30,898 bases of DNA from Bordetella parapertussis (GTDB lineage Bacteria > Pseudomonadota > Gammaproteobacteria > Burkholderiales > Burkholderiaceae_C): assembly GCA_945901125.1 (NCBI GenBank), contig CAMDKD010000034.1, positions 1-30,898 on the forward strand, given 5' to 3'. A program made the translations under genes and the position numbers. The notes under the pieces are model-generated. The model had not been told where the DNA came from, searched no databases, and saw only the letters and a program-made list of their open reading frames with translations. Each line of letters opens with the position of its first letter. The first letter of the stretch is position 1. Shown one piece after another: positions 1 through 6,964 of the stretch.

Positions 1-2
1 GC

Positions 3-194
3 AACGCAGCGGCGAAACGTGCTCAGCGGCAAGAACGCCATGAGTTGAGAGAAAACAAGCTTGCCGTGGTTCATGAGGGTCCTTTGCGTGCAGACGCAAA
101 AGACCATAAGTCATGGAATCGAAGTTCAAATCGAGACCAGACAAAAATCATGAAAAACCAAGGTAAATCATTAACTTACGAAGACCTAATGTGA
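3..194 (+). CDS. 3' end of an unrecognised gene (5' truncated by window edge)
   Basis: This frame is open from the first base of the window to a TGA at 192-194, giving at least 63 residues, while the other two plus-strand frames stop within the first 60 bases. The visible tail is strongly charged (many Arg, Lys, Glu, Asp, Gln), hydrophilic and has no hydrophobic segment, so it is probably a soluble or disordered C-terminus. No family is recognised. It ends only a few bases before the candidate promoter of the cytochrome gene, so the two are probably separate transcription units. Whether this is truly coding is uncertain because only a short piece is visible. Confidence 0.4.
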   Translation, partial: NAAAKRAQRQERHELRENKLAVVHEGPLRADAKDHKSWNRSSNRDQTKIMKNQGKSLTYEDLM

Positions 195-199
195 AAACG

Positions 200-229
200 T
201 TGGGACACTATTGTTTCAATATGTATACT
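200..229 (+). promoter_or_regulatory. candidate sigma70 promoter of the cytochrome c gene
   Basis: TTGGGA at 200-205 (4 of 6 to the -35 consensus) is separated by 18 bases from TATACT at 224-229 (5 of 6 to the -10 consensus). Transcription would begin near 236, leaving a short leader before the start at 262. Judged by eye only. Confidence 0.4.
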
Positions 230-261
230 TGAAACAAAATCGTATCAACCATGGAGAAAGC

Positions 262-591
262 ATGCTTCACCGTTTCAGTGGATTAAAATTTTTCGCAGCT
301 ACAGCACTTATCGCATCGTTTGCCGTCCCGGTTTTTGCACAGGAAGCCCAGGAAGCTGAGCAGCAAGATGCTAAAAAGCTATTCGCCAACAGTTGCAGTT
401 GGTGTCATGGAAACTTTGGCATGAAAGCGGGTAAGGGTGGTCCGAAATTAGCAGGTATCACTAAAGACGAAGAAGCTATCTTTAACATTCTTATTAAAGG
501 ACAAGGCGCTATGCCCAGTTTCAAAAATACTTTGAAACCTGAGGAAATCAGATTGCTGGCACGCTATATAAAGTCACTGCCTAACGAATAA
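262..591 (+). CDS. small periplasmic class I cytochrome c
   Basis: A 109-residue exported electron carrier. Residues 1-27 form a signal peptide ending in a FAQ-type cleavage site. The haem c attachment motif CSWCH is at residues 45-49, and the likely distal ligand Met84 lies in a GAMPSF motif, followed by the C-terminal helix (about 90-107) usual for short cytochromes c. Upstream in-frame codons would lengthen the N-terminus, but GGAGAAA at 253-259 points to the ATG at 262 and gives a clean signal peptide. Similar small cytochromes accept electrons from periplasmic dehydrogenases, but no dehydrogenase is next to it, so the partner is unknown. It is convergent with the following minus-strand gene. 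Confidence 0.88.
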   Translation: MLHRFSGLKFFAATALIASFAVPVFAQEAQEAEQQDAKKLFANSCSWCHGNFGMKAGKGGPKLAGITKDEEAIFNILIKGQGAMPSFKNTLKPEEIRLLARYIKSLPNE

Positions 592-619
592 TTGTTGTCT
601 GTATCCAGTAAATGTGACT

Positions 620-639
620 CAACTGCTTTGAGGCAGTTG
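620..639. terminator. stem-loop between convergent genes
   Basis: CAACTGC (620-626) and GCAGTTG (633-639) form a perfect 7-bp stem with a 6-base loop between the stops of two convergent genes. Its position suits a bidirectional terminator, but no T-tract follows on either strand, so an intrinsic terminator is only a possibility. Confidence 0.35.
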
Positions 640-655
640 CAGTCAGCTTCTTACT

Positions 656-1030
656 TCAATTCGATTTGGTAAACACCAGTTTGGCACCGGCCCCGTCAAA
701 TTTACCTCCGCCATCCAGTGTTTTCCCATCAGGCTTTAATTTGAGTTGAATTTGGAAAGCAGCGCTGTACTTACTCGGCACCGAGAAACTGACCGAGCCC
801 GAGTCTATGGTCAGTTTGCTCAATGGGATGTCCTCTTCGCCGAATTCATCCAAATTGGTGAAACTGATGTGTGAATTGCCGCCCTCATCGAAGTGTAGGT
901 GTGCCTTGCCACTGCTCATGCCTATGTACCACACGCCTGACCACTGACCTTGCAACGCAGCAGCATCTGCGGCCAAGCTAAAGACTGAATAAAAACCGAG
1001 GCACAGCATCAAAAAGTATTTTTTTAACAT
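656..1030 (-). CDS. exported protein of unknown function
   Basis: A 124-residue protein with an N-terminal signal peptide (about residues 1-21, ending FSLAADAA). The start at 1030 is chosen because AGGAG lies 11 bases upstream and because it gives a normal signal peptide; an in-frame ATG at 1063 would add 11 residues without a better ribosome site. The mature part opens with a LQGQWSGVW stretch and is rich in alternating polar/hydrophobic residues and glycines, which suggests a small beta-barrel or lipocalin-like fold with a KLKPDGKTLDGGG loop near the end. No cysteines or obvious catalytic residues are seen in the mature part. No function is assigned. Confidence 0.7.
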   Translation of the reverse strand: MLKKYFLMLCLGFYSVFSLAADAAALQGQWSGVWYIGMSSGKAHLHFDEGGNSHISFTNLDEFGEEDIPLSKLTIDSGSVSFSVPSKYSAAFQIQLKLKPDGKTLDGGGKFDGAGAKLVFTKSN

Positions 1031-1132
1031 GGCAAGCGCTACTCCTGTAGGTGAAATAAGCATGCCGATCAGCCGACACGAGGGTTATTTGCAATTTTAA
1101 GGTTGTCACATCATAATCTTTAAACGACACGT

Positions 1133-1171
1133 AAGAAATATTCGTATTTCTTTATCAAAGAATAAATTCTT
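1133..1171 (+). promoter_or_regulatory. three overlapping palindromes in the leader before the 1194 gene
   Basis: Three inverted repeats overlap. AAGAAATA-TTCG-TATTTCTT (1133-1152) is an 8-bp stem with a TTCG tetraloop. TTCTTT-ATC-AAAGAA (1148-1162) and AAGAAT-AA-ATTCTT (1158-1171) share its sequence, so the first and second, and the second and third, cannot form together. All are AT-rich. They lie 22-61 bases before the start codon and could act as operator or as leader RNA structure. Function is not shown. Confidence 0.35.
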
Positions 1172-1193
1172 AAATCAACTGGTTTAAACCTAT

Positions 1194-1655
1194 ATGCAAA
1201 AAAAATATGCCTCGCTACTTACCCGATTGACCGGACTTGTCCCTTTATTTTCAATTGCGCTCCTCTCATTTTTTATGGGACTTCAATCTGCGAATGCTCA
1301 GGCCATAAAGTTACAACGCCAAGGTGAATACACATTCATTACAGGAGGGTTGAATGATGAAGAGCAAACCTATCTAGACACGCAAGCCCCCAAATACCCT
1401 ATTCAACTTGTGTTCCGCAATAACGGCCAAATCACAGAGATCAAAGATGTGGCTTTACGCGTGAAAAATGTATCCGGTGAAGTCATGGTTGAAACCAAAA
1501 CCAAAGGACCGTTTCTTTACTTGAATCCACCAGCCAGTGGCCGGTTTACTTTTGAAGCCGACCTGGGCTCGGAAACCATCAGCATGACCAAAGACCTGAT
1601 AGGGCGGCGTTATCTGCATCTTGTTTTTGACTTCAACAAGGCGAAAGCGGATTGA
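1194..1655 (+). CDS. exported protein of unknown function
   Basis: A 153-residue protein with a signal peptide of about 35 residues ending SANAQA. The mature region is rich in beta-prone segments and looks like a small immunoglobulin-like or carboxypeptidase-regulatory-like sandwich: IQLVFRNNGQITEIKDVALRVKNVSGEVM, then PFLYLNPPASGRFTFEADL. No catalytic motif is seen. No clear Shine-Dalgarno precedes the ATG, but this start gives the complete signal peptide. The stop is three bases before the next ATG, so it is probably translationally coupled to the HExxH protein and the two may work together in the periplasm. Confidence 0.7.
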   Translation: MQKKYASLLTRLTGLVPLFSIALLSFFMGLQSANAQAIKLQRQGEYTFITGGLNDEEQTYLDTQAPKYPIQLVFRNNGQITEIKDVALRVKNVSGEVMVETKTKGPFLYLNPPASGRFTFEADLGSETISMTKDLIGRRYLHLVFDFNKAKAD

Positions 1656-1658
1656 AAT

Positions 1659-2264
1659 ATGAGATCAGACCCGGTTATTTGTTTACCGGTGCGTGCTGTT
1701 GTCTGTTTGATCGTATGCCTATGGTTTGCAGGACTTGCAGCAGCAGATGATTCAAGCAACAACACCGGCATGTATGAAAAATATAAAAGTGGCAAGCAGA
1801 AATTTTTAGATGATTTTGCCGGTGCCAATTTGAAGCTGGATCGGAAGGATTTGATTCCTGTGCTTTTTTCCAGCATTCATGACCTGTCCAAATACCCCTT
1901 GCCGGATAAATTACCAACCATCAGTTTCTTATCTTCTGCCGACTTAAGCCGGCTCGCTTGCAATTCAAGGTGTGTTGTACTCGGCCATTACCCGGGAGGA
2001 GAGACCATATATTTGGATGAAAAACTCAAGCCGGAGTCAAATCTTTTTGACCGTTCTGTTTTGCTTCATGAAATGGTGCATTATCTACAGTACACGTCCG
2101 GACAGAATGCAGAATTATTGAAAACAACTCAGGAAAAATGCGTTCTTTGGTACAAGCGTGAACAAGAGGCTTATGCTATCCAAGATGCTTTTCTGGTAGC
2201 GGTATCTAGTCCGGTGAGAGCCGGGTATTTCCCGGCTCGCGCTGATTGTTTGGCGCTAGATTAA
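1659..2264 (+). CDS. exported HExxH putative zinc metallopeptidase-like protein
   Basis: A 201-residue protein with a signal peptide (about residues 1-29, ending AGLAAAD). HEMVH at residues 137-141 is preceded by hydrophobic LL and followed by YLQY, the usual form of a zincin active-site helix: two His ligands plus the general-base Glu. A downstream EQEAY segment (about residues 168-172) could supply a third Glu ligand, as in gluzincins. Residues 101 and 105 are a Cys pair that might form a disulphide. It resembles short periplasmic HExxH proteins carried as domains of unknown function; the substrate is unknown. It starts three bases after the preceding gene and ends directly against the convergent MORN gene stop, with no spacer. 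Confidence 0.72.
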   Translation: MRSDPVICLPVRAVVCLIVCLWFAGLAAADDSSNNTGMYEKYKSGKQKFLDDFAGANLKLDRKDLIPVLFSSIHDLSKYPLPDKLPTISFLSSADLSRLACNSRCVVLGHYPGGETIYLDEKLKPESNLFDRSVLLHEMVHYLQYTSGQNAELLKTTQEKCVLWYKREQEAYAIQDAFLVAVSSPVRAGYFPARADCLALD

Positions 2265-2759
2265 TCAGCCGCGATTTTCTGGTGGCTGCTCATCTTCATA
2301 GTAGCCGTCGTACCAGGTGCCGCTGAAAATCTTGCCTTCAGGGGTCAGCATTTGCCCGTGGCCATGAGGCTTACCGTCTTTCCAGCCGCCTTGGTACCAG
2401 GTGCCGTCTTCATGTTGGTAACGGCCTTTGCCATTTTGCAAGCTGTTTTTCCATTCGCCGGTGTAAACACCGTCTTTGCGGGTTAGCTTGCCTTCGCCTT
2501 CAGCCCAGCCTTTAACCAGTTGTCCTTCGTAAGTATCGGTGACGATGCCATTGATTAACCAGGTGAGCTTGCCTTCACCAGTAGCTAAACCTTGTTCGCA
2601 GGCGCCTGTCCAATTGATGGATTCGTCTTCTTGAGGAAATACGTTGGCTACTTTGCAGCCTTTGCTGTCGCTGATCCACTGCGGTTCCCCGGCATAGGTC
2701 AGTCCCGCGGTAATAGTTATCAGGAGGAAAATTTTGCTAACCAAGGATATATTTTTCAT
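2265..2759 (-). CDS. exported MORN-repeat protein
   Basis: A 164-residue protein with a signal peptide (residues 1-23, ending TYAG). Four good MORN units follow at about residues 49-66, 77-93, 99-115 and 122-138, each with the Y/W-x-G-x-W/L...G-x-G pattern, plus a partial fifth (FSGTWYDG) at about 145-152. MORN repeats form beta-hairpin ladders used as scaffolds or lipid- or protein-binding surfaces; they are not enzymes. No ribosome site is apparent before the ATG, but the signal peptide fixes the start. The stop abuts the stop of the convergent HExxH gene. It may be co-transcribed with the SUMF1-like gene upstream, although 187 bases separate them. Confidence 0.82.
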   Translation of the reverse strand: MKNISLVSKIFLLITITAGLTYAGEPQWISDSKGCKVANVFPQEDESINWTGACEQGLATGEGKLTWLINGIVTDTYEGQLVKGWAEGEGKLTRKDGVYTGEWKNSLQNGKGRYQHEDGTWYQGGWKDGKPHGHGQMLTPEGKIFSGTWYDGYYEDEQPPENRG

Positions 2760-2922
2760 GGCAGACGATGGATTTGGTAGAAGGTTAAATAACTCACCTA
2801 TTATTTTATGGTCAGTTGATGATTTGAGCTTAGCGCCGCAAGCAATTTCCCCGTTTCCGGCTGCATTACTTAAACCTATTCAAGAATTCTTAAGAGTGAA
2901 GGGAGTACCGCCGGGCAAATAA
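2734..2922 (+). CDS. possible small ORF in the MORN/SUMF1 gap
   Basis: A 62-codon frame can start at TTG 2734, six bases after AGGAGG (2722-2727), or at ATG 2758 after AAGGAT. From residue 9 onward its sequence is protein-like (WSVDDLSLAPQAI, then SPFPAALLKPIQEFL) and it fills nearly all of the gap between the MORN start and the SUMF1-like stop. Its first 26 bases are antisense to the MORN signal peptide, so the apparent ribosome site may be coincidental. No family is recognised. Confidence 0.28.
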   Translation: MLTKDIFFMADDGFGRRLNNSPIILWSVDDLSLAPQAISPFPAALLKPIQEFLRVKGVPPGK

Positions 2923-2946
2923 ATCGTTTTATAGAAAAAGGTTTAA

Positions 2947-3720
2947 CTACCTGGGCAATTCCCGCACAACCCGCAAGCCGCCACCCCGACTGTTGTAGCG
3001 AATTTCAGAGGAATACCTAGCCCTTGCTGTTGATTTAATTGATTTCAATTTGTTATACCAAGAGCCGCCTCTGGCCACCCGCATAGAGCAATCACCGCTC
3101 GTCCAGGCGCTGCCGTCGACAGGTGCACCTTCGTAGGTGGTGTTCCAACAATCCATGGTCCATTCCCAGACATTGCCGTAGATGTCGTACAGCCCATAGT
3201 TATTCGCCGGTTTTTGGCCCACGGGATGCGTGGTTTCATCAGAATTTTCATCAAACCAGCCGTGTTCAGGCACTTGCGTTTGGTCAGCGCCGAAGTAATA
3301 GTCGGATTCACTGCCGGCGCGCGCTGCATATTCCCATTCTGCTTCAGTGGGTAGCCTATAAGTTAGTCTGGTTTTTTCGCTGAGTTTGCGTGTGAATTCC
3401 CGGGCTTGTTTCCAAGTTATCTGTTCAACCGGAAGATCGTCTCCTTTGAACATCCCGGGCCGGGTTCCCATGATGGAAAACCACTGGGCTTGGGTGATTT
3501 CGTATTTGCCAATTGCAAAAGCGTTGACGCTCACAGTGCGCCTGGGCGTATTTGCATCTTCTTCGCTGCCGGATACTGAGCCCATCGTGAAACTGCCCGC
3601 TGGGATGACCATCATCTCAGGACAATCCGGGCAGTCGCGTAATGGCGTTGTGGTTTGAGCGATAGCCGCAGAGGCCATGGCAAACATGCTTAAAACAATG
3701 GCAAGTCTGGTTGAATTCAT
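2947..3720 (-). CDS. exported SUMF1/FGE-fold protein, probably not a sulfatase activator
   Basis: A 257-residue protein with a signal peptide (residues 1-22, ending AIAQ) followed by a full FGE-sulfatase (SUMF1) domain. Motifs in order are MMVIPAGSFTMGS (about 36-48), YRLPTEAEWEYAARAG (121-136), YGNVWEW (181-187) and RVARGGSWYN (214-223). The two catalytic cysteines that true formylglycine-generating enzymes carry after the GGS motif are absent: that stretch (221-236) has no Cys. The only mature cysteines are at about 30, 33, 191 and 211. It is therefore probably a binding or structural member. ATG 3720 was preferred over a TTG six bases earlier because it starts the signal peptide; no clear ribosome site is visible. 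Confidence 0.82.
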   Translation of the reverse strand: MNSTRLAIVLSMFAMASAAIAQTTTPLRDCPDCPEMMVIPAGSFTMGSVSGSEEDANTPRRTVSVNAFAIGKYEITQAQWFSIMGTRPGMFKGDDLPVEQITWKQAREFTRKLSEKTRLTYRLPTEAEWEYAARAGSESDYYFGADQTQVPEHGWFDENSDETTHPVGQKPANNYGLYDIYGNVWEWTMDCWNTTYEGAPVDGSAWTSGDCSMRVARGGSWYNKLKSIKSTARARYSSEIRYNSRGGGLRVVRELPR

Positions 3721-3982
3721 GGACAAAAAAAGTGATGATTTTGAATACCATCAAGTCTATCTCATTGAAACATTCAGTATTTACTCATACACATTTGCTT
3801 GTAAAAATTATCCAACTAGACATGGATAACCAATTTAGATCATTCAGCGATATCGGTCATGATAAATAAGGGATTAACTGCATTTCAGTTGTTTGATCAA
3901 AAGATGTACACTTTTTGATGTCAGGAAAGTCAACCCAATATGGCTTAACTGATCTTTTAAAAACAATCAACGGAGAACAAAA

Positions 3983-4459
3983 ATGACAACTTTCACTCGT
4001 TTTTTAACAGCCATTGCGATGCTTACTTTCGCTTTGGGCGCCAATGCGCAACTGATCGATAAAAAATCCTTGACTTTAGAAGCTGCTCAAAAAATAACGG
4101 CTGCTTCACTGGTTGAGGCGCGAACCAACAACTGGAACGTCATCATTGCCGTCGTGGATGAAGGCGGTCACCTGATCTCTTTAAACAGAATGGAAACAGC
4201 ACAATACGGCAGCATTGATGTGGCCATAGGTAAAGCCAAAACTGCCGCCGCTTTCCGTCGCCCGACCAAAGTGCTGGAAGATGTAGCCAAAGGCCGTCCG
4301 ACATTGGCAACCATAGCCAACGCCTACCTGCTGGAAGGAGGCGTACCCATCACTTATAACGGTCAGGTCATAGGTGCAGTCGGTGTCAGTGGCGCTACTT
4401 CACAGCAGGATGCCCAAGTCGCAGAAGCTGGTATCAATAGCCTTGGCTTAGCCAAATAA
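3983..4459 (+). CDS. exported GlcG/HbpS-family (DUF336) protein
   Basis: A 158-residue protein with a signal peptide (residues 1-22, ending GANAQ) and a single GlcG/HbpS domain: LTLEAAQKITAASLVEA near residue 30, VVDEGGHLISLNRM near residue 57, ID-VAIGKAKTAAAFRRPT, then GGVPITYNGQVIGAVGVSG near the C-terminus. Members are small oligomeric proteins; HbpS binds haem extracellularly and GlcG is linked to glycolate genes. ACGGAGA seven bases before the ATG supports the start. It is followed 47 bases later by the exported RraA-like gene in the same direction, so the two probably form a unit. The ligand is unknown. Confidence 0.85.
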   Translation: MTTFTRFLTAIAMLTFALGANAQLIDKKSLTLEAAQKITAASLVEARTNNWNVIIAVVDEGGHLISLNRMETAQYGSIDVAIGKAKTAAAFRRPTKVLEDVAKGRPTLATIANAYLLEGGVPITYNGQVIGAVGVSGATSQQDAQVAEAGINSLGLAK

Positions 4460-4495
4460 ATAGCATTTCTTTCTGAATTCTGAAATCAGTTTTGC

Positions 4496-4500
4496 AAAGG
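4496..4500 (+). promoter_or_regulatory. ribosome binding site that sets the RraA-like start
   Basis: AAAGG is six bases from ATG 4507 but directly abuts ATG 4501 and overlaps the region of TTG 4492. It therefore favours 4507, which also gives the cleanest signal peptide. Confidence 0.55.
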
Positions 4501-4506
4501 ATGTCA

Positions 4507-5232
4507 ATGCAAATCTTCATTCGTTTGTCACTGGTGCTTTTCAGCCTGGTGTTTTCTACTTTATCTTGGGCATTAACGCAAGAGCAAATCATCGAGGCGT
4601 TGGCCTTACCTGAAAACAGCACCGGAAATATTGCAGATGCTATTGAAGAGGCCACCGGCGCACGCGGTTGGATGTCGGCTGACATGAAGCCGATTTTTGA
4701 TTCGCGTGTCGTTGGCCGTGCTGCTACTGTAGTGCTGCGCCCGGTATTGAAAAACGATGCGCGCAAATACCCGAATCTTGCGCTTGAGTTGCTTGACCAG
4801 GCACCTGCCGGCTCGGTTCTGGTCTTTGTCATGCAAGACGGAATTGACATTGCAGCAATGGGCAATCTGATGGGCACCACAGCTAAGGTTCGAGGCCTGG
4901 CCGGCGCGGTCATTGATGGTTCGGTTCGTGATGTGGCTGAATTGCGCCGTATTGGTTTCCCGGTCTGGTCACGCCGCATTTCTCCGGCAACATCTGTGGG
5001 TCGCATGGTGGGTGCTGAAAAGCAGGTGCCGGTCAAATGCGGCGATATCCTAGTTAATCCGGGTGATTACATTGTCGGAGATACCGATGGTGTGGTGGTG
5101 GTGCCGGCAGCAGCTGCAGAGCGAGTGATCGAACTGCTTAAGCAATATGATGACAAAGAATCCAAAATGATTCCCATCATCGAAAAAGAAAAATCTATGC
5201 TAAAGGCTTTGGAAATATACAACCGTTATTGA
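4507..5232 (+). CDS. exported RraA / HMG-CHA-aldolase-like protein
   Basis: A 241-residue protein. Residues 1-22 form a signal peptide (ending LSWA), which is unusual because RraA-family proteins and 4-hydroxy-4-methyl-2-oxoglutarate aldolases are normally cytoplasmic. The RraA core is intact: AAMGNLMGTTAK (116-127), GAVIDGSVRDVAELRR (133-148) and GDILVNPGDYIVGDTDG (179-195). The Arg141-Asp142 pair matches the catalytic/metal-binding RD of the aldolases, and the Gly-Asn/Gly-Leu loop is present. An aldolase or retro-aldol decarboxylase acting outside the cytoplasm is therefore possible, though the pyruvate-type product would be made in the periplasm. It lies behind the exported GlcG/HbpS gene. 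It could instead have lost catalysis. Confidence 0.8.
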   Translation: MQIFIRLSLVLFSLVFSTLSWALTQEQIIEALALPENSTGNIADAIEEATGARGWMSADMKPIFDSRVVGRAATVVLRPVLKNDARKYPNLALELLDQAPAGSVLVFVMQDGIDIAAMGNLMGTTAKVRGLAGAVIDGSVRDVAELRRIGFPVWSRRISPATSVGRMVGAEKQVPVKCGDILVNPGDYIVGDTDGVVVVPAAAAERVIELLKQYDDKESKMIPIIEKEKSMLKALEIYNRY

Positions 5233-5266
5233 TGATCTAACGCGCCAAGTATTTAGCCAATCATGC

Positions 5267-5303
5267 TCAGACTGCAGTTTCAAAAACAATAATGGCAGTC
5301 TGA
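5267..5303. terminator. 9-bp inverted repeat between convergent genes
   Basis: TCAGACTGC (5267-5275) and GCAGTCTGA (5295-5303) are perfect inverted arms around a 19-base A-rich loop, between the stops of the RraA-like and rhodanese genes. No T-tract follows, so this is a possible Rho-assisted or processing hairpin rather than a classical terminator. Confidence 0.4.
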
Positions 5304-5327
5304 TGCATTCATCTCAACAAAACAGGC

Positions 5328-5918
5328 TTATTCAAGAAATGCTTTGCTCTTGTCCAGTTCATAGGTCCAGGGCAAGTTGGCATTTTTCCAGCCATTGACT
5401 GTGCGCTTGCCTTTGGTCGGGCCGTCCTTGGCCTTGTCGCCTTCGAAGCCTTCTATGGCGCTCCATACATTGGTGTAGCCGGATTTAGCCAGCAAATCGG
5501 CTGCTTTGGCTGAACGGTCACCCGAACGGCATATCAAAATAATGCGTGCTTGCTTGCCGCCTGGAACTCCGCTTTTGTTCAGCAGAGATTCAATTTGTAC
5601 CGTGAATCCTGAATTGAAATCGCGTTTGTATTCTTTGTTTTTCGCGTCCCAGTCCGAGTAGTCGTAAGTGATGTAAGGCACATTGCCGTCTATCAACGGC
5701 GTGTAGCCGACAAACTGCAATTCAGACGGTGTGCGTATGTCGACCAGCAATGTTTGTGTGGCTTCTTTGGTTTTGAAGTCAAACACTTCATGAGGTAACA
5801 GGTAATGCTGATCTTGCGTGCGCTTAGCTTCAGGCACCTGGTCAACAGCCAGCGTGACGGCAGGCGCTTGTGCGCTGAACACGAGAGCAAGCAAAGCACA
5901 GGTCAGGGAATTTTTCAA
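5328..5918 (-). CDS. periplasmic rhodanese-domain protein
   Basis: A rhodanese-fold protein of 196 residues with a signal peptide (MKNSLTCALLALVFSAQAPAV). LVDIRTPSELQFVGY starts the domain, and the catalytic loop CRSGDRS carries the persulphide-forming Cys (residue 130 in this numbering), then AIEGFEGDKAKDGPTKGKRTVNGWKN closes it. The family transfers sulphane sulphur to cyanide or thiols; the periplasmic role here is unknown. The frame contains no ATG anywhere near the N-terminus. The start is taken as TTG 5918 because GAGGAAA sits six bases upstream; an earlier TTG at 5933 overlaps that ribosome site. It is convergent with the RraA-like gene. Confidence 0.85.
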   Translation of the reverse strand: MKNSLTCALLALVFSAQAPAVTLAVDQVPEAKRTQDQHYLLPHEVFDFKTKEATQTLLVDIRTPSELQFVGYTPLIDGNVPYITYDYSDWDAKNKEYKRDFNSGFTVQIESLLNKSGVPGGKQARIILICRSGDRSAKAADLLAKSGYTNVWSAIEGFEGDKAKDGPTKGKRTVNGWKNANLPWTYELDKSKAFLE

Positions 5919-5924
5919 TTTGTA

Positions 5925-5931
5925 TTTCCTC
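5925..5931 (-). promoter_or_regulatory. ribosome binding site that fixes a TTG start
   Basis: GAGGAAA on the minus strand with six bases of spacing to TTG 5918. It decides the rhodanese start because no ATG is available in the frame. Confidence 0.6.
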
Positions 5932-6172
5932 AAAAATAAACGGATATTTCATGCAAAGCCATGCATTTCAATTGGCAATGTAACGCTTGAAATTCCAAGC
6001 TTGTTTATTGCGAGGTTAACAGGGCTGTTTCCACTTCCCGCACTTTTGTCAATTCATGTTCAAACTGAGACTTGATCATTCGCATCGGTTGGCGCGTGCG
6101 ACTACGGGTTTACCATAGGCAGGTGGCATAGGCTCACAAGCGAAGATCCTTTGCTGTCAACAAAGTTAAACC

Positions 6173-6964
6173 ATGGACGAGCCGATGGCCGATGCAGTTA
6201 TTTTGGAATCCAGGAAACTGGTGAAAGAGTTCAAAGGTTTTATTGCTGTCAATCAAGTTGATTTGCAGGTACGCCGTGGCACTATCCATGCCCTTATCGG
6301 TCCGAATGGCGCGGGCAAGACCACTTTTTTCAATCTGCTGACCAAGTTTTTGATCCCGACCAGCGGACAGATTTTGTTCAATCAGCAGGATATTACGCAT
6401 GAAAAACCGGCTCAGGTAGCGCGTCGCGGCATTGTGCGTTCTTTTCAGATTTCTGCCACTTTTCCGCATTTGACCGTTCTTGAAAATGTGCGTATTGCCT
6501 TGCAGCGCGCACAAGGCAATTCATATGATTTCTGGCGCTCAGAATCGAGCTTGAATCGCTTCAATGACCGCGCCATGCAGCTGCTGCAAGAAGTCGAGTT
6601 GGCCGAATTTTCAAACAAACAAGCAGTTGAGCTGGCTTACGGACGCAAGCGCGCATTAGAGATTGCCACCACGCTGGCGACTGAGCCTGAACTGATGTTG
6701 CTGGACGAACCGACGCAGGGCATGGGCCATGAAGATGTGGATAAGGTGACGCAACTGATCAAAAAAGTCAGCGCTAACCGCACCGTGTTGATGGTTGAAC
6801 ACAATATGCATGTGGTTTCGCAGATTGCCGACACCATCAGCGTGTTGCAACGCGGCCAAATCATTGCCGAGGGACCTTATGCGACCGTGTCGCAGGATCC
6901 GCTGGTGCTTGAGGCTTACATGGGAAGTGCAGAACAGACATTGGCAGGTGCACATGGCCACTGA
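6173..6964 (+). CDS. livG: Liv-type ABC transporter ATPase (LivG-like), importer 1
   Basis: One of two ATPases of a branched-chain-amino-acid-type (HAAT) importer. Walker A is GPNGAGKTT (about residues 43-51), the signature region is LAYGRKRALEIA (about 157-168), Walker B is LMLLDEPTQGM and the switch His lies in MVEHNMHVV. At 263 residues it is the usual LivG length. ATG 6185, four codons later, is an alternative start; neither has a strong ribosome site. The gene opens a plus-strand operon of G-F-binding protein-H-M and then a cyclase, and its end overlaps the next gene by 11 bases. The substrate is not evident; Liv systems also carry aromatic acids, amides and urea. Confidence 0.9.
   Translation: MDEPMADAVILESRKLVKEFKGFIAVNQVDLQVRRGTIHALIGPNGAGKTTFFNLLTKFLIPTSGQILFNQQDITHEKPAQVARRGIVRSFQISATFPHLTVLENVRIALQRAQGNSYDFWRSESSLNRFNDRAMQLLQEVELAEFSNKQAVELAYGRKRALEIATTLATEPELMLLDEPTQGMGHEDVDKVTQLIKKVSANRTVLMVEHNMHVVSQIADTISVLQRGQIIAEGPYATVSQDPLVLEAYMGSAEQTLAGAHGH

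Noticed and set aside
3892..3901. TTTGATCAAA palindrome before the GlcG/HbpS gene as an FNR box
   Set aside because: The half sites lack the four-base spacer, so it does not match TTGATNNNNATCAA.
6001..6172. promoter of Liv importer 1
   Set aside because: A TTGTCA at 6046-6051 is visible but no acceptable -10 lies 16-18 bases downstream, so no promoter is called.
6795..6953. N-terminal extension of the first LivF-like protein
   Set aside because: It lies inside the LivG-like gene in another frame and has no family similarity; ATG 6954 has a ribosome site.
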